A stretch of 64,000 nucleotides of DNA from Halorussus amylolyticus (GCF_004143485.2 NZ_ML974138.1:1-64000), one strand, 5' to 3'; positions 39,477-49,188 are shown, numbered from the stretch's first letter. Notes: generated by a model not told the origin, from the letters alone. Program-made: numbers and translations.

Positions 39477-41576
39477 TCAGTCCGACTCCTGCGGAGTCGA
39501 GCCGGTTCCGGCGTCGTCGGTGGCGGGACCGTCGTCCGCGACCGGGTCTTCGCCGACCGGGAAGTAGCACGCCGCCGACTGATTGGGACCGCCCGCCGCG
39601 TCGAGACCGGGTTCTTCTCTGTAGCACTCGTCTTGGGCCTTCGGACACCGCGGGGCGAACGCACATCCCGATGGGAGGTCCACCGGATTCGGAGGTTCGC
39701 CTTCGAGCAGTACCCGGTCGCGCGATACCGAGGGGTCCTTCTCGGGCGCGGCCCGGAGGAGCGACTCGGTGTAGGGGTGTTTCGGCGACTCCACGATTGC
39801 CTCGGTGTCGCCCTGCTCGATGATACGACCCAGATACATGATAGCGAGGCGGTCGGACACCTGCGTCAGACTCGCGAGGTCGTGAGAAATGTAGATGATG
39901 CCGATGTCCTCCTCGTCGGCGAGTCGCCGGAGGAGGTTCAGCAGATTCACCTTGAGCGACACGTCGAGCATCGACGCAGGTTCGTCGCAGACGAGGAAGT
40001 CGGGTTCGAGCACGAGCGCCCGCGCGATGGCGACCCGCTGGCGCTGGCCGCCCGACAGTTCGTGGGGATACTGGTCGAGGAACTTCTCGGCGGGCGTCAG
40101 CCCCACGCGTTCGAGCGTCTCGCGCACGCGCCGGGCGCGCGTGTCGCGGTCGCGGTCGTGGATTGCGAGCGGTTCGCCCACGAGTCGCCTGACCGTCTGG
40201 CGCGGATTCAGCGAATCGAACGGGTCCTGGAAGATAATCTGGGCCTTCTCGCGGAACGCCTTCATATTCCCGTCCTGATACTCCTCGATGTCGGTGTCGT
40301 CGAAGGTAATCGACCCGCCGGTCGGTTCTTCGAGGAGCGCGACGGTCTCGCCGAGCGTGGACTTGCCACACCCCGACTCGCCCGCGATGCCGAGGACCTC
40401 GGACTTCCGGACCGAGAGCGAGACCCCATCGACCGCCCGAACGTGGTTCGGTTCGTCGCCCCGGATTCGGTCGAGGAGCGACTGACTCTGGGTGTACCAC
40501 TTTTCGAGGCCGTCGGTTTCGAGGATGACCTCGCCGCGCTCGTGGTCGCCGTCGGAGGCGGTGTCGGTTTCGATGCCCCACGTCCGGGGGTCGCCCGCGT
40601 CCCGGCGCATCTGGGCGGCGTTGTCCACGTAGTGACACGCCGACCGGTGATTGCGGTTCGGAAGGTCCACGAGGTCGGGATGGGATTCGTAACATTCCTC
40701 GTCTGCGAACGGACACCGGTCGCGGAACGCACACCCGGTCGGCGGTTCGCTCAGGTCGGGCGGCGACCCCGGAATCGAGACGGGGTCCTCGTCCACGTTG
40801 TCGATTTCGGGGAAGGAGTTCTTCAGCCCCATCGTGTAGGGGTTCGTGGGGTTGACGAGGACGTTGTCCACGCTCCCCTGCTCCATCACCTTCCCGCCGT
40901 AGAGGATGGAGAGTTCGTCGCACGTCTCGGCGATGACGCCGACCTCGTGGGTGATGAGCAACAGCGAACTGTCGATGCGGTCCTGAATCTCGATTATCTT
41001 GTCGATAATCTTGTCCTGAACGATAACGTCCAGTCCGGTGGTCGGTTCGTCGGCGATGATGAGGTCGGGGTCGAGCGCGAGCGCCATCGCGATAGTGACG
41101 CGCTGGCGCATCCCGCCCGAGAACTCGTGTGGGTAGTCGTCGATTCGGTCGGGGTCGAGTCCCACCATGTCGAACAGTTCCTGGACCCGGTCGCGGGCCT
41201 TCGACTTGGTGACGTTCCGGTGGGTCTGGATGGCTTGGCGAATCTGCGCGCCGGTCGTCATCACGGGGTCGAGCGCGTCCATCGCGCTCTGGGGGATGTA
41301 CGCGATGTCCTCCCAGAGCACGTCCCTGCGCTCGCGTTCCGACAGCGCGAGCAGGTCTTGACCCTTGAACGTGACCGACCCGCTCTCGACCGTGCCGTTC
41401 TCGGGGAGCAGGCCGAGGACCGCCTCCGCGGCGGTCGATTTTCCGGACCCGCTCTCCCCGGCGAGACCGTAGTTGACGCCCTCGTCGATGTCGAACGAGA
41501 CGCCGTTGATGGCGTGGACGGACCCGTCTCCGGTACTGTACGTGACGTGTAGGTCGTCGATTTCGAGCAGGCTCAT
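39477..41576 (-). CDS. Dipeptide/oligopeptide-type ABC transporter, fused DppD-DppF ATPase
   Basis: A 699-residue protein containing two ABC ATPase domains in tandem. Domain 1: Walker [10 protein letters not shown] (about 38-46), signature SGGMRQRV, Walker [10 protein letters not shown], ending with the oligopeptide-type extension [16 protein letters not shown]. Domain 2: [36 protein letters not shown], extension [18 protein letters not shown]. The paired Cys-rich extensions are specific to the peptide/nickel family. It energises import by the two permeases encoded directly upstream (4-bp overlap with the first). The fusion of the two ATPases is common in archaea. It is the last gene of the operon. 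Confidence 0.95.
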   Translation of the reverse strand: MSLLEIDDLHVTYSTGDGSVHAINGVSFDIDEGVNYGLAGESGSGKSTAAEAVLGLLPENGTVESGSVTFKGQDLLALSERERRDVLWEDIAYIPQSAMDALDPVMTTGAQIRQAIQTHRNVTKSKARDRVQELFDMVGLDPDRIDDYPHEFSGGMRQRVTIAMALALDPDLIIADEPTTGLDVIVQDKIIDKIIEIQDRIDSSLLLITHEVGVIAETCDELSILYGGKVMEQGSVDNVLVNPTNPYTMGLKNSFPEIDNVDEDPVSIPGSPPDLSEPPTGCAFRDRCPFADEECYESHPDLVDLPNRNHRSACHYVDNAAQMRRDAGDPRTWGIETDTASDGDHERGEVILETDGLEKWYTQSQSLLDRIRGDEPNHVRAVDGVSLSVRKSEVLGIAGESGCGKSTLGETVALLEEPTGGSITFDDTDIEEYQDGNMKAFREKAQIIFQDPFDSLNPRQTVRRLVGEPLAIHDRDRDTRARRVRETLERVGLTPAEKFLDQYPHELSGGQRQRVAIARALVLEPDFLVCDEPASMLDVSLKVNLLNLLRRLADEEDIGIIYISHDLASLTQVSDRLAIMYLGRIIEQGDTEAIVESPKHPYTESLLRAAPEKDPSVSRDRVLLEGEPPNPVDLPSGCAFAPRCPKAQDECYREEPGLDAAGGPNQSAACYFPVGEDPVADDGPATDDAGTGSTPQESD

Positions 41577-42484
41577 TGTTCGGTCTGGATTTCGGGGTTG
41601 ATGATTTCTTCGTAGGCTCTACCGATGAGGAACACCGAGGTAGTGACCGCCGCGATGCCGATTGCGGGCGGGAACACCCACCACCACGCCACCCGGATGT
41701 TGCCCGAGTCGAACACCATCCGGAGCATCCGGCCCCAGCTAGTGGTCGTCGGGTCGCCGAAGCCGAGGAACGCGAGGCTCGCGGCGGCCGCGATGGCCCA
41801 CGCGACTCCGTACGCGGTGTAAAGGAAGCCGATTGGTAGGACGTTCGGCGCGACGTGGAAGAACATCGTCCGGAGGTGGCCCGCGCCGCTCGCCCGCGCG
41901 GATTTCACGAACGTCCGCTCGCGGAGGGTCAACACCTCCGCCCGGACGACCCGCGCGGGCATCTTCCAGAGGAAGCCCGCGATGATGACCGTGATGAGCC
42001 AGATGCTCGGCGTGACGAACGTCAGTAACAGCAGTGCCATCGGCATGAACGGCAGCGAGAACGTGAGGTCGGTCAGCCGCATCAGCACCTCGTCGACCCA
42101 CCCGCCGTAGTAGCCGGAGACGAGACCGACCAAGAATCCGAGCACCCCGGTTCCCAAACCGCCGAACAGGCCGACGATGAGCGTCGGGCGAGCGCCCGCG
42201 AGGAACTGGCTCAGGATATCCTTGCCGTAGACTGTCGTCCCGAGCGGCGCGACCGAACTCGGCCCTTCGAGTCGGAGCAGGTCACCCTCGTCGTCGCGGA
42301 TGTCGTCCTCGATGGGGTCGTGGGGCGCGAGCATCGGCCCGAAGACGCCGAGGAACACGAACGAGACCATGACGAGGACGCCGACGAGCGCCATCCGGTC
42401 GCTCAGCACGAACGCGAGTTGATTCTGTACCTTCTCGCCGACGGTCGCGGCGCGGTCGCGCCACGTAATCGTCTCGGTACTCAT
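41573..42484 (-). CDS. ABC transporter permease, DppC type
   Basis: A 303-residue inner permease with six helices and the family's cytoplasmic coupling motif: EVLTLRERTFVKSARASGAGHLRTMFFHVAPNVLP. It has the N-terminal DppC signature (MSTETITWRDRAATVGEKVQNQLAFVLSDRMALVGVLVM with the following LAPHDPIEDD). Its start overlaps the stop of the preceding permease gene. The partner is the DppB-type permease; together they form the translocation path. Confidence 0.93.
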   Translation of the reverse strand: MSTETITWRDRAATVGEKVQNQLAFVLSDRMALVGVLVMVSFVFLGVFGPMLAPHDPIEDDIRDDEGDLLRLEGPSSVAPLGTTVYGKDILSQFLAGARPTLIVGLFGGLGTGVLGFLVGLVSGYYGGWVDEVLMRLTDLTFSLPFMPMALLLLTFVTPSIWLITVIIAGFLWKMPARVVRAEVLTLRERTFVKSARASGAGHLRTMFFHVAPNVLPIGFLYTAYGVAWAIAAAASLAFLGFGDPTTTSWGRMLRMVFDSGNIRVAWWWVFPPAIGIAAVTTSVFLIGRAYEEIINPEIQTEQ

Positions 42485-43476
42485 CACGCACCACCCCCGC
42501 TGACGCTGACCGTCGGGTCGAAGTAGGCGTACAGCACGTCGGCGACGAGGTTCATGATGATGACCGCGAGCGCCATGATGAACACCGACGCCTGCACAAG
42601 CGGGTAGTCCTGCTGTTGAATCGCCAGCACGAGCGCCCGGCCGATACCGGGCCACGCGAACACCACTTCGAGCAGGATGAGACCCTGGAATATCATCCCG
42701 AGTCTGAGCGCGAAGTACGTGATGACCGGGAGCATCGAGTTCCGGCCCGCTCGCATGAGCTGTTCGTTCTCGGACAGCCCCTTCGCGCGATGGAGTTTGA
42801 GGAACTCAGACCCCTTCTTCTCGACCACGCCGTTGCGCGCGAGCAGCAGGAAATCGCCGCTGTAGAACAGCACCGTCACGGTGAACGGCAGGATGTAGTG
42901 GTGCAGGAAGTCCATCGACATGTAGGTGTCGAGCAGGCCGTCAGGCGTGGCGGTTATCGACCGCATCCCGAACGCCGGGACGAGGTCGAGCGTGTACGAG
43001 AAGATGATGACGAAGAAGATGGCCGTGATGAACACGGGCGTCGAGCGCAAGAACGTCGTCCCGATGATGCTCGCGGTCTCGGCTTTCGAGCCGCGGTTCC
43101 AGCCGACGTACATCCCGAGCAGGGTGCTCACCACCGCGGTCGTCACGAGCGCCGGGACGAGCAGGATGAGCGTGTTCGCCAACTTCGGCGCGAGGATGTC
43201 CCAGACGGGCTGACTCTGGAGAATCGAGTAACCGAACTGGAACGTCAGGATGTTCCGGAGGTAGATGAGATACTGCTGCCAGATGGGCTTGTCCAGCCCG
43301 TAGAGCGCCATAATCTCGTCCACTTGGCCCTGCGTGAGATTCCCGGCCGTGATGAGCGACTCGAACGGGCTTCCGGGGAGCATCCGGAGCACGACGAAGA
43401 TGATAGTCACCGCGATGAGAGTGAGTCCGATGGCGATGCCGATTCGCTTGGCGAGGAACCGCTGGAAGTCGCTCAC
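42484..43476 (-). CDS. ABC transporter permease, DppB type
   Basis: A 330-residue permease with six helices. The start MSDFQRFLAKRIGIAIGLTLIAVTIIFVVLRMLPGSPFE and the coupling loop GSEFLKLHRAKGLSENEQLMRAGRNSMLPV are those of DppB-type subunits. A GTG at 43476 is chosen as start; it overlaps the stop of the upstream lyase gene by 4 bp (GTGA). The long frame upstream is a shadow of the lyase gene. It belongs to the peptide/nickel (PepT) transporter family, but the substrate cannot be read from it. Confidence 0.93.
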   Translation of the reverse strand: MSDFQRFLAKRIGIAIGLTLIAVTIIFVVLRMLPGSPFESLITAGNLTQGQVDEIMALYGLDKPIWQQYLIYLRNILTFQFGYSILQSQPVWDILAPKLANTLILLVPALVTTAVVSTLLGMYVGWNRGSKAETASIIGTTFLRSTPVFITAIFFVIIFSYTLDLVPAFGMRSITATPDGLLDTYMSMDFLHHYILPFTVTVLFYSGDFLLLARNGVVEKKGSEFLKLHRAKGLSENEQLMRAGRNSMLPVITYFALRLGMIFQGLILLEVVFAWPGIGRALVLAIQQQDYPLVQASVFIMALAVIIMNLVADVLYAYFDPTVSVSGGGA

Positions 43477-44336
43477 GAACTCACCCCCGTAATCTCCTCG
43501 TGGCGAGCGAGAACGGTCTCGTACTGCTCCACGATGGCGGTGTCGAGAAACACCCCATCGACCACGATAGAGTCCTTCGGCGATTCGGCGAACGTCTCCA
43601 CGAATCGTCTGGCCTGTTCGACTTCTTCGTCGGTAGGTGTGTACACGTCGTTTAGCACCTCGATTTGTGCGGGATGGATGGCCTTCTGGCCGACGTAGCC
43701 GATTTCGCGGGCGCGCTCGGCGGCCTCGCGAAGGCCCTCGGTGTCGCGGAAGTCCTGATAGACGGTCGCGAGCGGCGCGAGTCCCGCGCTCGCGGCCGCA
43801 CCCACGACCTGCAGATTCGCGTGTTCTCGGACCCGGGCGGGGCGTCCCGTCGCGCCGATGGCGTTGGTGTAGTCGCCGAATCCGAACGAGAGCGCGGTGA
43901 CTTCCGAGAACGCCGCGCCGCGGTCGGCGATGTCCTCGATTGCCGACAGCCCTCTCGGCGTCTCGACCGTGGCGACGAACTCGGGCGTCGTCCCGTCGGC
44001 CTGCCGGGCGACCGATACGAACGTTTCGAGTTCGCTCGGCGTCTCCAGCATCGGCAGAATGACGGTGTCGATTCCGGCTTCGACCGAACCCAGCAGGTCG
44101 TCGAGCCACATGTCGGTTCGGTAGCCGTTGATTCTGACGCACGTCTCCGTCCCCCCGAAGGAAGCGTCCGCGAGAACGTCGCCGACGTTCTCGCGGGCCC
44201 CGGGCACCGCGTCGTCGGGCACCGCGTCTTCGAGGTCGAAGATGACCGCGTCGGCGTCGGTGTCGGCGGCCTTCGCCATCATCTCGGGGTCGTCGGCGGG
44301 CGTGTAGAGGAACGACCGCCGGAGGCGGTCAGTCAT
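43473..44336 (-). CDS. CitE-like CoA-ester lyase (HpcH/HpaI superfamily)
   Basis: A 287-residue enzyme of the citrate-lyase-beta/malyl-CoA lyase group. Motifs: SFLYTPADDPEMMAKA, VIFDLEDAVPDDA (Mg-binding), VRINGYRTDMW, ILPMLETPSELE, ATVETPRGLSAIEDIA, LSFGFGDYTNAIGA and GQKAIHPAQIEVLNDVYTPTDEEVEQA (CoA-binding end). Such enzymes cleave (3S)-citramalyl-CoA, malyl-CoA or a related ester to acetyl-CoA and an oxo acid. It follows a class III CoA-transferase gene and precedes ABC permease genes in one operon, so it probably degrades the CoA ester of the imported compound. A 29-bp inverted repeat (44168-44196) lies within it. Confidence 0.9.
   Translation of the reverse strand: MTDRLRRSFLYTPADDPEMMAKAADTDADAVIFDLEDAVPDDAVPGARENVGDVLADASFGGTETCVRINGYRTDMWLDDLLGSVEAGIDTVILPMLETPSELETFVSVARQADGTTPEFVATVETPRGLSAIEDIADRGAAFSEVTALSFGFGDYTNAIGATGRPARVREHANLQVVGAAASAGLAPLATVYQDFRDTEGLREAAERAREIGYVGQKAIHPAQIEVLNDVYTPTDEEVEQARRFVETFAESPKDSIVVDGVFLDTAIVEQYETVLARHEEITGVSS
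44168..44196. repeat. Inverted repeat with 13-bp arms inside the CoA lyase gene
   Basis: Arms CCGCGAGAACGTC and GACGTTCTCGCGG with a GCC spacer; the reading frame runs through. Confidence 0.85.
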
Positions 44337-45588
44337 CGGTCTCGCCTCCCTCGGCGGACGCCACCCCTTCGGGGTCGGCGTCCGCCGTGACGGCGGTGAC
44401 GCCCTCCTCGGCCAGTCGCCGAATCTCGTCGGGCGAGCAGTCGGCGAGGTCGGTCAGAATCTCTATCGCGTGGTCGCCGAGGTCCGGGCCGGGGTGGTCG
44501 ATTTTCCCGGGCGTCTCGGAGAACTTGGGGAAGACGCCGCGCATCGCCACCTCGTCGCCGTCGTCGTCCTCGACGTTCACGATGGCGTCCCGGGACTCGA
44601 AGTGGGGGTCCTCGAAGATGTCGGCCATGTTGTTGACCGGGCCGATGGCGGCCTCGTTCTCCTCGAAAGCGTCCACGATTTCGTCGCGTTCGTGGTCGGC
44701 CATCCAGTCGGCGATGATTTCGTCGAGTTCGTCGGCGTGTTCCAAGCGGTCGTCCATCGTCTCGAATCGGGGGTCCTCGGCGAGGTCGTCGCCGCCCACG
44801 ATTCGGAGGATTCGGTCGGCGATGCTCGGGGCGCTTCCCGAGATGGCGACCCATCGGTCGTCTTTCGTCCGGTAGGCGTTCCGGGGCGAAGTCCGGCGGC
44901 TTCGGTTGCCCGACCGGTGGTGGTCGGTCCCCTTCTCGGCGTGTTCGATGACGTGGTCGCCGAGCAGGCCGAACATGTTTTCGAGGATGGCCGAGTCGAT
45001 GTACTGGCCCGTGCCGTCGTTCACGTCGCGCCAGTAGAGCGCCATCATCGCGGCGTACACCGAGTGGAGCGCACACACCGAGTCGGCCATCGCCACCGGC
45101 GGAAGCGTCGGCGGGCCGTCGGGTTGGCCGGTCGAGTACGCGAATCCGCTCATCGCCTCGACCAGCGTGCCGAATCCGGGGCGGTCGCTGTACGGGCCGG
45201 TCTGACCGAACCCGGTGGTCCGGACCATGACGAGGCCCGGATTCACGTCCGAGAGCGTCTCCCAGCCCACGTTCCACTTTTCGAGCGTACCGGGCCGAAA
45301 GTTCTCGACCAGCACGTCGGCGTCGGCCGCGAGTTCGCGAAAGAGTCGCTGGCCCTCGTCGGTGTGGAGGTCGAGCGGGACGCTCTTCTTGTTGCGGTTG
45401 ACCCACTTGTACGACAGCGATTCGTCGCCGTCGCCGAAGTCCCGGAGCGCGTCGCCCATCTGGGGGTGTTCTACCTTGATAACGTCAGCGCCGAAGTCGC
45501 CGAGCATCATCGCCGACAGCGGCCCCGCGTACAGCGAGGCGGCGTCGATGACGGTGATTCCGTCGAGCGGTTGGTCCTGTTTCGACAT
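44329..45588 (-). CDS. Class III CoA-transferase (CaiB/BaiF family)
   Basis: A 419-residue CoA-transferase that moves CoA between an acyl-CoA and a carboxylic acid through an aspartyl intermediate. Family segments: LDGITVIDAASLYAGPLSAMMLGDFGADVIKVEHPQMGD, NRNKKSVPLDLHTDEGQRLFRELAADADVLVENFRPGTLEKW, YIDSAILENMFGLLGD (catalytic Asp) and the C-terminal RGVFPKFSETPGKIDHPGPDLGDH. It overlaps the CoA-lyase gene (8 bp), and the gene upstream encodes the ABC substrate-binding protein. Transferase plus lyase forms a short degradative pathway, as in the itaconate, citramalate or malate routes; the precise substrate is unknown. A nearly perfect inverted repeat (44352-44387) lies in its last codons. Confidence 0.92.
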   Translation of the reverse strand: MSKQDQPLDGITVIDAASLYAGPLSAMMLGDFGADVIKVEHPQMGDALRDFGDGDESLSYKWVNRNKKSVPLDLHTDEGQRLFRELAADADVLVENFRPGTLEKWNVGWETLSDVNPGLVMVRTTGFGQTGPYSDRPGFGTLVEAMSGFAYSTGQPDGPPTLPPVAMADSVCALHSVYAAMMALYWRDVNDGTGQYIDSAILENMFGLLGDHVIEHAEKGTDHHRSGNRSRRTSPRNAYRTKDDRWVAISGSAPSIADRILRIVGGDDLAEDPRFETMDDRLEHADELDEIIADWMADHERDEIVDAFEENEAAIGPVNNMADIFEDPHFESRDAIVNVEDDDGDEVAMRGVFPKFSETPGKIDHPGPDLGDHAIEILTDLADCSPDEIRRLAEEGVTAVTADADPEGVASAEGGETDD

Positions 45589-45622
45589 TCGTATGTAAAT
45601 TGAAACGGTTAATCGGGAGTCG

Positions 45623-47620
45623 TTACGAGAAGTCGGGCTGGTCGAGCTCCTCGCGGCGGCTGTGAGTGTTCTCGGGCTGGATGCGCTCGACGAACGCGCC
45701 CCACGCCTCGCCGTTCGGGAACCGGAGGTTTCCGTCGTCGTCCCACGTGTATCCGGCGCGTTCGAGGATGGCGCGCGCCTCGTCCACGTCGTACTCGTAG
45801 GACTGGGTGTCCTCGTGATACCACTGGGTGAGTTCGGAGATGTAGTTCTCGGACGGCGAGACGGTCGCCCGGTCCTGCAGCACGTCCGAGACGAAGCCCT
45901 CCTTGTCGGTCGCTTTCGCCAGCGCGACCCGGAACTCCTTGTCCCGAATCAGCGGACACGAGTGCATGAGTTTGACCGCGACCGGCGAGAAGTTCTCCGC
46001 GACCCGCTTTTCGATGCCGCTGGTCGCGGCCGCGCGCTCGGCCTGCTCGTTCGAGAGCGTCGGGGTCGCGTCGATTTCGTCGTTCTGGAGCGCGCCGATG
46101 AGCGCGTCCACGTTGCCGACGTTGACCCAGACCACGTTCTCGATGCCGTCGCCCGACGTGGCCTGGTCGCCGAGCACGTCGGCGCGCCAGTCGTCGTCGA
46201 ACATCCAGTGGTCGTCGTTCCGGGACGCCTCGAACCGCGAGCCCTGGTCCCAGTCCTCGAACTGGAACGGGCCGGTCCCGACGGGTTCGTCGGGGTTGTG
46301 TTGGGAGGGGTTGTCCACGTCCTCCCACTTGTGCTTGGGAATGATTGCGCTCCGCACGACCCGCTGAGTCATGAACGAAGCGTCGGGGTCCGAGAGATTG
46401 AACTGGACCTCGTGGTCGCCGAGTACCTCTGCGCTCTCGATGGGTTCGTAGAAGGTCGCCTGCGAGGTGGCGGAGTACTCGTTGTAGAGGTCCACCGTGA
46501 ACTTCACGTCCTCGGCGGTGAAGTCCTCGCCGTCGTGCCACTGGACGCCTTCGCGGAGTTGGAACACGACCGTCGTGTCGTCGGTGAACTCCGCCTCGGT
46601 GGCGAGCGCGGGCACGACTTCGAGGTCGGGCGTCGCGTCGAACAGGCCGTCGTAGATGAAGGTGAGGCGCTTCTCCTCGATACCGCCCGCGGCCCACGGG
46701 AGATTGAGGGAGTTCATCGACGAGGTCGCACCCTTGACGTAGGTGGTCTCGCCGGATTTGGGCTGGAGGTTCACCTCGGTCCACGGGAAGGCGTCGCCCG
46801 TCGGGCCGTTGCCCGGCGTCATCACGTAGCCCTCGAACTTGTTGGTGTTGAGCGCGGTAATCACGTCGGGGAACAGCGTGATGAGGTCGCCCACGTCCTC
46901 GGCGTAAATCTCTTGGGCCTCGTTCACCAGTTCCTGTCGCGCCTCCTGGTCGCCGGTGAGTTGGGCCTGCTCCTGGAGAACCTCGCTCATCTCGGGGTTC
47001 CAGTAGTTGTTGTAGTTCGAGAGGTTCTCCTCCTGAAGCCGCATCAGGAACGGGTTCGGGTCGAGACCCCGCTGAGGGTCGGGACCGTGGGAACTCATCG
47101 ACATCATGCGTTCGAGACCCTGCGTCGTCCAGCTCTCGGCGTAGAGCTGATTCAGCGGGCGGTCGGTGAGGTCCACCGACGCGCCGAGGTCCTGAACCGC
47201 GGTCTGAACCATGAGCGCGTGTTCGCGCATCCACGGTTCTGCCTCGCTGGAGAACTCCATCGTGATGGTGTCGAGCGCCGCGCCCGCACTCGCGGTGTAG
47301 TCCATCGGGGGTTCCTCCTCGTCGATGGTCGGCCAGTCGTTCCAGTACTGGGTCTCGACCTCCTCGGGGACGCCCTCCGGAACGTCTGCCTCGGCGTCCT
47401 CGGCGTCGTCCGCACTCGAATCGTTGGAGCTGTCCCCGACGTCCTCTGCATCGTCCGACGTCCCGCTCGACGAGTCGTCGCTGTCACCGCTACACCCAGC
47501 GAGCGCGGTCAGGCCGCCCGTACCCGCGAGCGCGGACGCCTGTAGATACCGACGCCGCGAGAGCGGCGAGTCGTTGGTTTGCCGGTCGTTCGTGTCGTCC
47601 GTCTTCCTGTTTTTCGCCAT
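45623..47620 (-). CDS. ABC transporter substrate-binding protein, SBP family 5 (Tat lipoprotein)
   Basis: A 665-residue extracellular solute-binding protein of the peptide/nickel family, longer than the usual ~550. It starts with a Tat motif (SRRRYLQASALAGTGGLTALAGC), giving a lipid-anchored protein, then an acidic Ser/Asp/Glu spacer. An inserted segment precedes the SBP_bac_5 core, which has LTFIYDGLFDATPDLEVVPALA, REGVQWHDGEDFTAEDVKFTVDLY and the C-terminal LAKATDKEGFVSDVLQ. The first gene of the operon with CoA-transferase, CoA lyase, two permeases and fused ATPases; its ligand is therefore probably an organic acid or peptide-like acid catabolised by the two enzymes. Confidence 0.92.
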   Translation of the reverse strand: MAKNRKTDDTNDRQTNDSPLSRRRYLQASALAGTGGLTALAGCSGDSDDSSSGTSDDAEDVGDSSNDSSADDAEDAEADVPEGVPEEVETQYWNDWPTIDEEEPPMDYTASAGAALDTITMEFSSEAEPWMREHALMVQTAVQDLGASVDLTDRPLNQLYAESWTTQGLERMMSMSSHGPDPQRGLDPNPFLMRLQEENLSNYNNYWNPEMSEVLQEQAQLTGDQEARQELVNEAQEIYAEDVGDLITLFPDVITALNTNKFEGYVMTPGNGPTGDAFPWTEVNLQPKSGETTYVKGATSSMNSLNLPWAAGGIEEKRLTFIYDGLFDATPDLEVVPALATEAEFTDDTTVVFQLREGVQWHDGEDFTAEDVKFTVDLYNEYSATSQATFYEPIESAEVLGDHEVQFNLSDPDASFMTQRVVRSAIIPKHKWEDVDNPSQHNPDEPVGTGPFQFEDWDQGSRFEASRNDDHWMFDDDWRADVLGDQATSGDGIENVVWVNVGNVDALIGALQNDEIDATPTLSNEQAERAAATSGIEKRVAENFSPVAVKLMHSCPLIRDKEFRVALAKATDKEGFVSDVLQDRATVSPSENYISELTQWYHEDTQSYEYDVDEARAILERAGYTWDDDGNLRFPNGEAWGAFVERIQPENTHSRREELDQPDFS

Positions 47621-47797
47621 GAGCCATGTGGCCCAATAGCAAGTGATACAAAAGATATACTCCCGATGCCGGACGATACATATCGCGCTTTATAAGGACC
47701 CGAAGAGAGTCGTTCAGGAATCGGGGCGAGATACCGAGGCATCCACAAAATATAGAGATTTATTCGAGGATGAGTCAACGAAGCCGGTCTGAGGCCG

Positions 47798-48343
47798 TCA
47801 CGGCGAAATCGTGGCGTCGCTCGACCCGTAAATCAAATCGAACAGTCGATGTTGGGCGGTTCGCAGGCGCTCGCTGAACGTCGATTGGCTCACCCCGAGG
47901 ACGTCCGCGACTTCGGTCGCGGACGCCCGCCGCGGCACCTCGAAGTAGCCCATGTCGTACGCCGTCTCGATGGTCTCGATTTGGGTGGTGGTGAGCTTGG
48001 TGATGAGAATCTCGGAGAGCCGACCGCTGTCGAGGGGTTCGCCGGGACGGTCGATGTTGGTGACCTTTTCGAGGTCGAACTGGCCGAGCTTGTCCTGCAC
48101 TTGGTCGGCGAGGCCCCGGAACTGGTCCCAGTCGCCGACGGTCGCGACGACCGAGAATCGGTCGTCGCGGAGGACGATGCGGTTCGGAATCGCCTCGTGA
48201 CGAAGCACGATGCCGAGGATGAAGGGGTACGACTCGTTCGCCAACAGCGTGACTCTGCGAATCGCGGTCTCGGTCGGCCCGGTCGGGATTTCGTGCGTGT
48301 GAAACAGCGACGCGCCCGAAACCGACTCGACCGCCTCGGCCAC
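47798..48343 (-). CDS. HTH_10 (Bat-type) regulator, 5' end disrupted or unusual start
   Basis: From the first available start (GTG 48343) the protein has 181 residues and ends with the HTH_10 domain (LTTTQIETIETAYDMGYFEVPRRASATEVADVLGVSQSTFSERLRTAQHRL). The frame stays open upstream to 48508 and encodes a family-like N-terminus (DILRIAFQTQPTGVLERLERQLG, then EDGTWIESLTISSD). No ATG, GTG or TTG starts it, though. An ATG at 48509-48507, about 30 nt after a TATA-like element, runs straight into TGA; deleting one T would join it to the long frame. Probably a frameshifted or newly broken regulator of the adjacent ABC operon, or a sequencing error. Confidence 0.75.
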   Translation of the reverse strand: MAEAVESVSGASLFHTHEIPTGPTETAIRRVTLLANESYPFILGIVLRHEAIPNRIVLRDDRFSVVATVGDWDQFRGLADQVQDKLGQFDLEKVTNIDRPGEPLDSGRLSEILITKLTTTQIETIETAYDMGYFEVPRRASATEVADVLGVSQSTFSERLRTAQHRLFDLIYGSSDATISP

Positions 48344-48593
48344 GTCGAACGCGGCGTCCGAGGAGATTGTGAGCGATTCTATCCACGTCCCGTCTTCGAC
48401 GTAGAAGGCGTTGTCGAGTTCGATGCTCCGAACGCTCCCGAGTTGGCGTTCGAGGCGTTCGAGAACCCCTGTCGGCTGCGTTTGGAACGCTATCCGAAGG
48501 ATATCACATCACCAGACGTGACACAGTGGCAAAAGCATGCATAAGGAACTACCGCATTTCCGCGGCAGAACTCCGCGTTACTTCAGCGGGCCG

Positions 48594-48609
48594 CTTCCGG
48601 TACCGGAAG
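48594..48609. promoter_or_regulatory. 16-bp palindrome upstream of lutC
   Basis: CTTCCGGTACCGGAAG is a perfect dyad 79 nt upstream of the lutC ATG. It may be an operator for the lactate-oxidation genes, though no TATA box is evident close to it. Confidence 0.4.
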
Positions 48610-48687
48610 TGTCCGCGATTCGAAAGTTCGCCGAGACGCTCGTCCGCGACCCACACCATTACGTCGGTCGCCTCCCACTGATACGCC

Positions 48688-49188
48688 ATGACAAGCCTCG
48701 TTGGACGATTCGAGTGCGAGGCGGCCGACGCGGGGTGCGAGGTCCGCCGGACGCTCGCCGCCGACTTCGCCGACGCGCTCGCAGAAAGTGTCGAGCGTCC
48801 CGCGGTTGGCGCGCCGCTCCCCTTTACGAGCGTTTCGCTTCCCGAGTACGTTACCACCGACCCGACGCCCTCGGACCTCGACGCCGCCGCGACCGGAATC
48901 ACGCCCGCGCAGTTCGCGGTGGCGGAGTACGGGTCGGTCGCGATTCGGTCCACGGGCGGAAGCGACGAAGCCGCGAGCCTCTACCCCGAGCGTCACGTCG
49001 CGGTCCTCGCCGAGAGCGACGTGGTGGGCGACATGACCGCCGGAATCGAGCGAATGGGAAAAATCGTCCGAGCGGGCGGTGACGCGGTGTTCGCCACCGG
49101 GGCGAGCGCGACCGCCGACATGGGCGAACTCGTGGTAGGCGCACACGGCCCCCGCGAGGTCACAGTCGTGGTGGTGGAGGACCGATGA
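48688..49188 (+). CDS. lutC: LUD-domain protein LutC
   Basis: A 166-residue LUD-domain protein, the LutC subunit of the LutABC lactate utilisation system (oxidation of L-lactate to pyruvate). The domain shows PAVGAPLPFTSVSLPEYV at the front, and GITPAQFAVAEYGSVAIRSTGGSDEAASLYPERHVAVLAESDVVGDM in the core, then DAVFATGASATADMGELVVGAHGP. The C-terminus overlaps the next gene by 4 bp (ATGA), so it is co-translated with the LutB-LutA fusion. The start ATG at 48688 gives a length typical of LutC. Confidence 0.92.
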   Translation: MTSLVGRFECEAADAGCEVRRTLAADFADALAESVERPAVGAPLPFTSVSLPEYVTTDPTPSDLDAAATGITPAQFAVAEYGSVAIRSTGGSDEAASLYPERHVAVLAESDVVGDMTAGIERMGKIVRAGGDAVFATGASATADMGELVVGAHGPREVTVVVVEDR

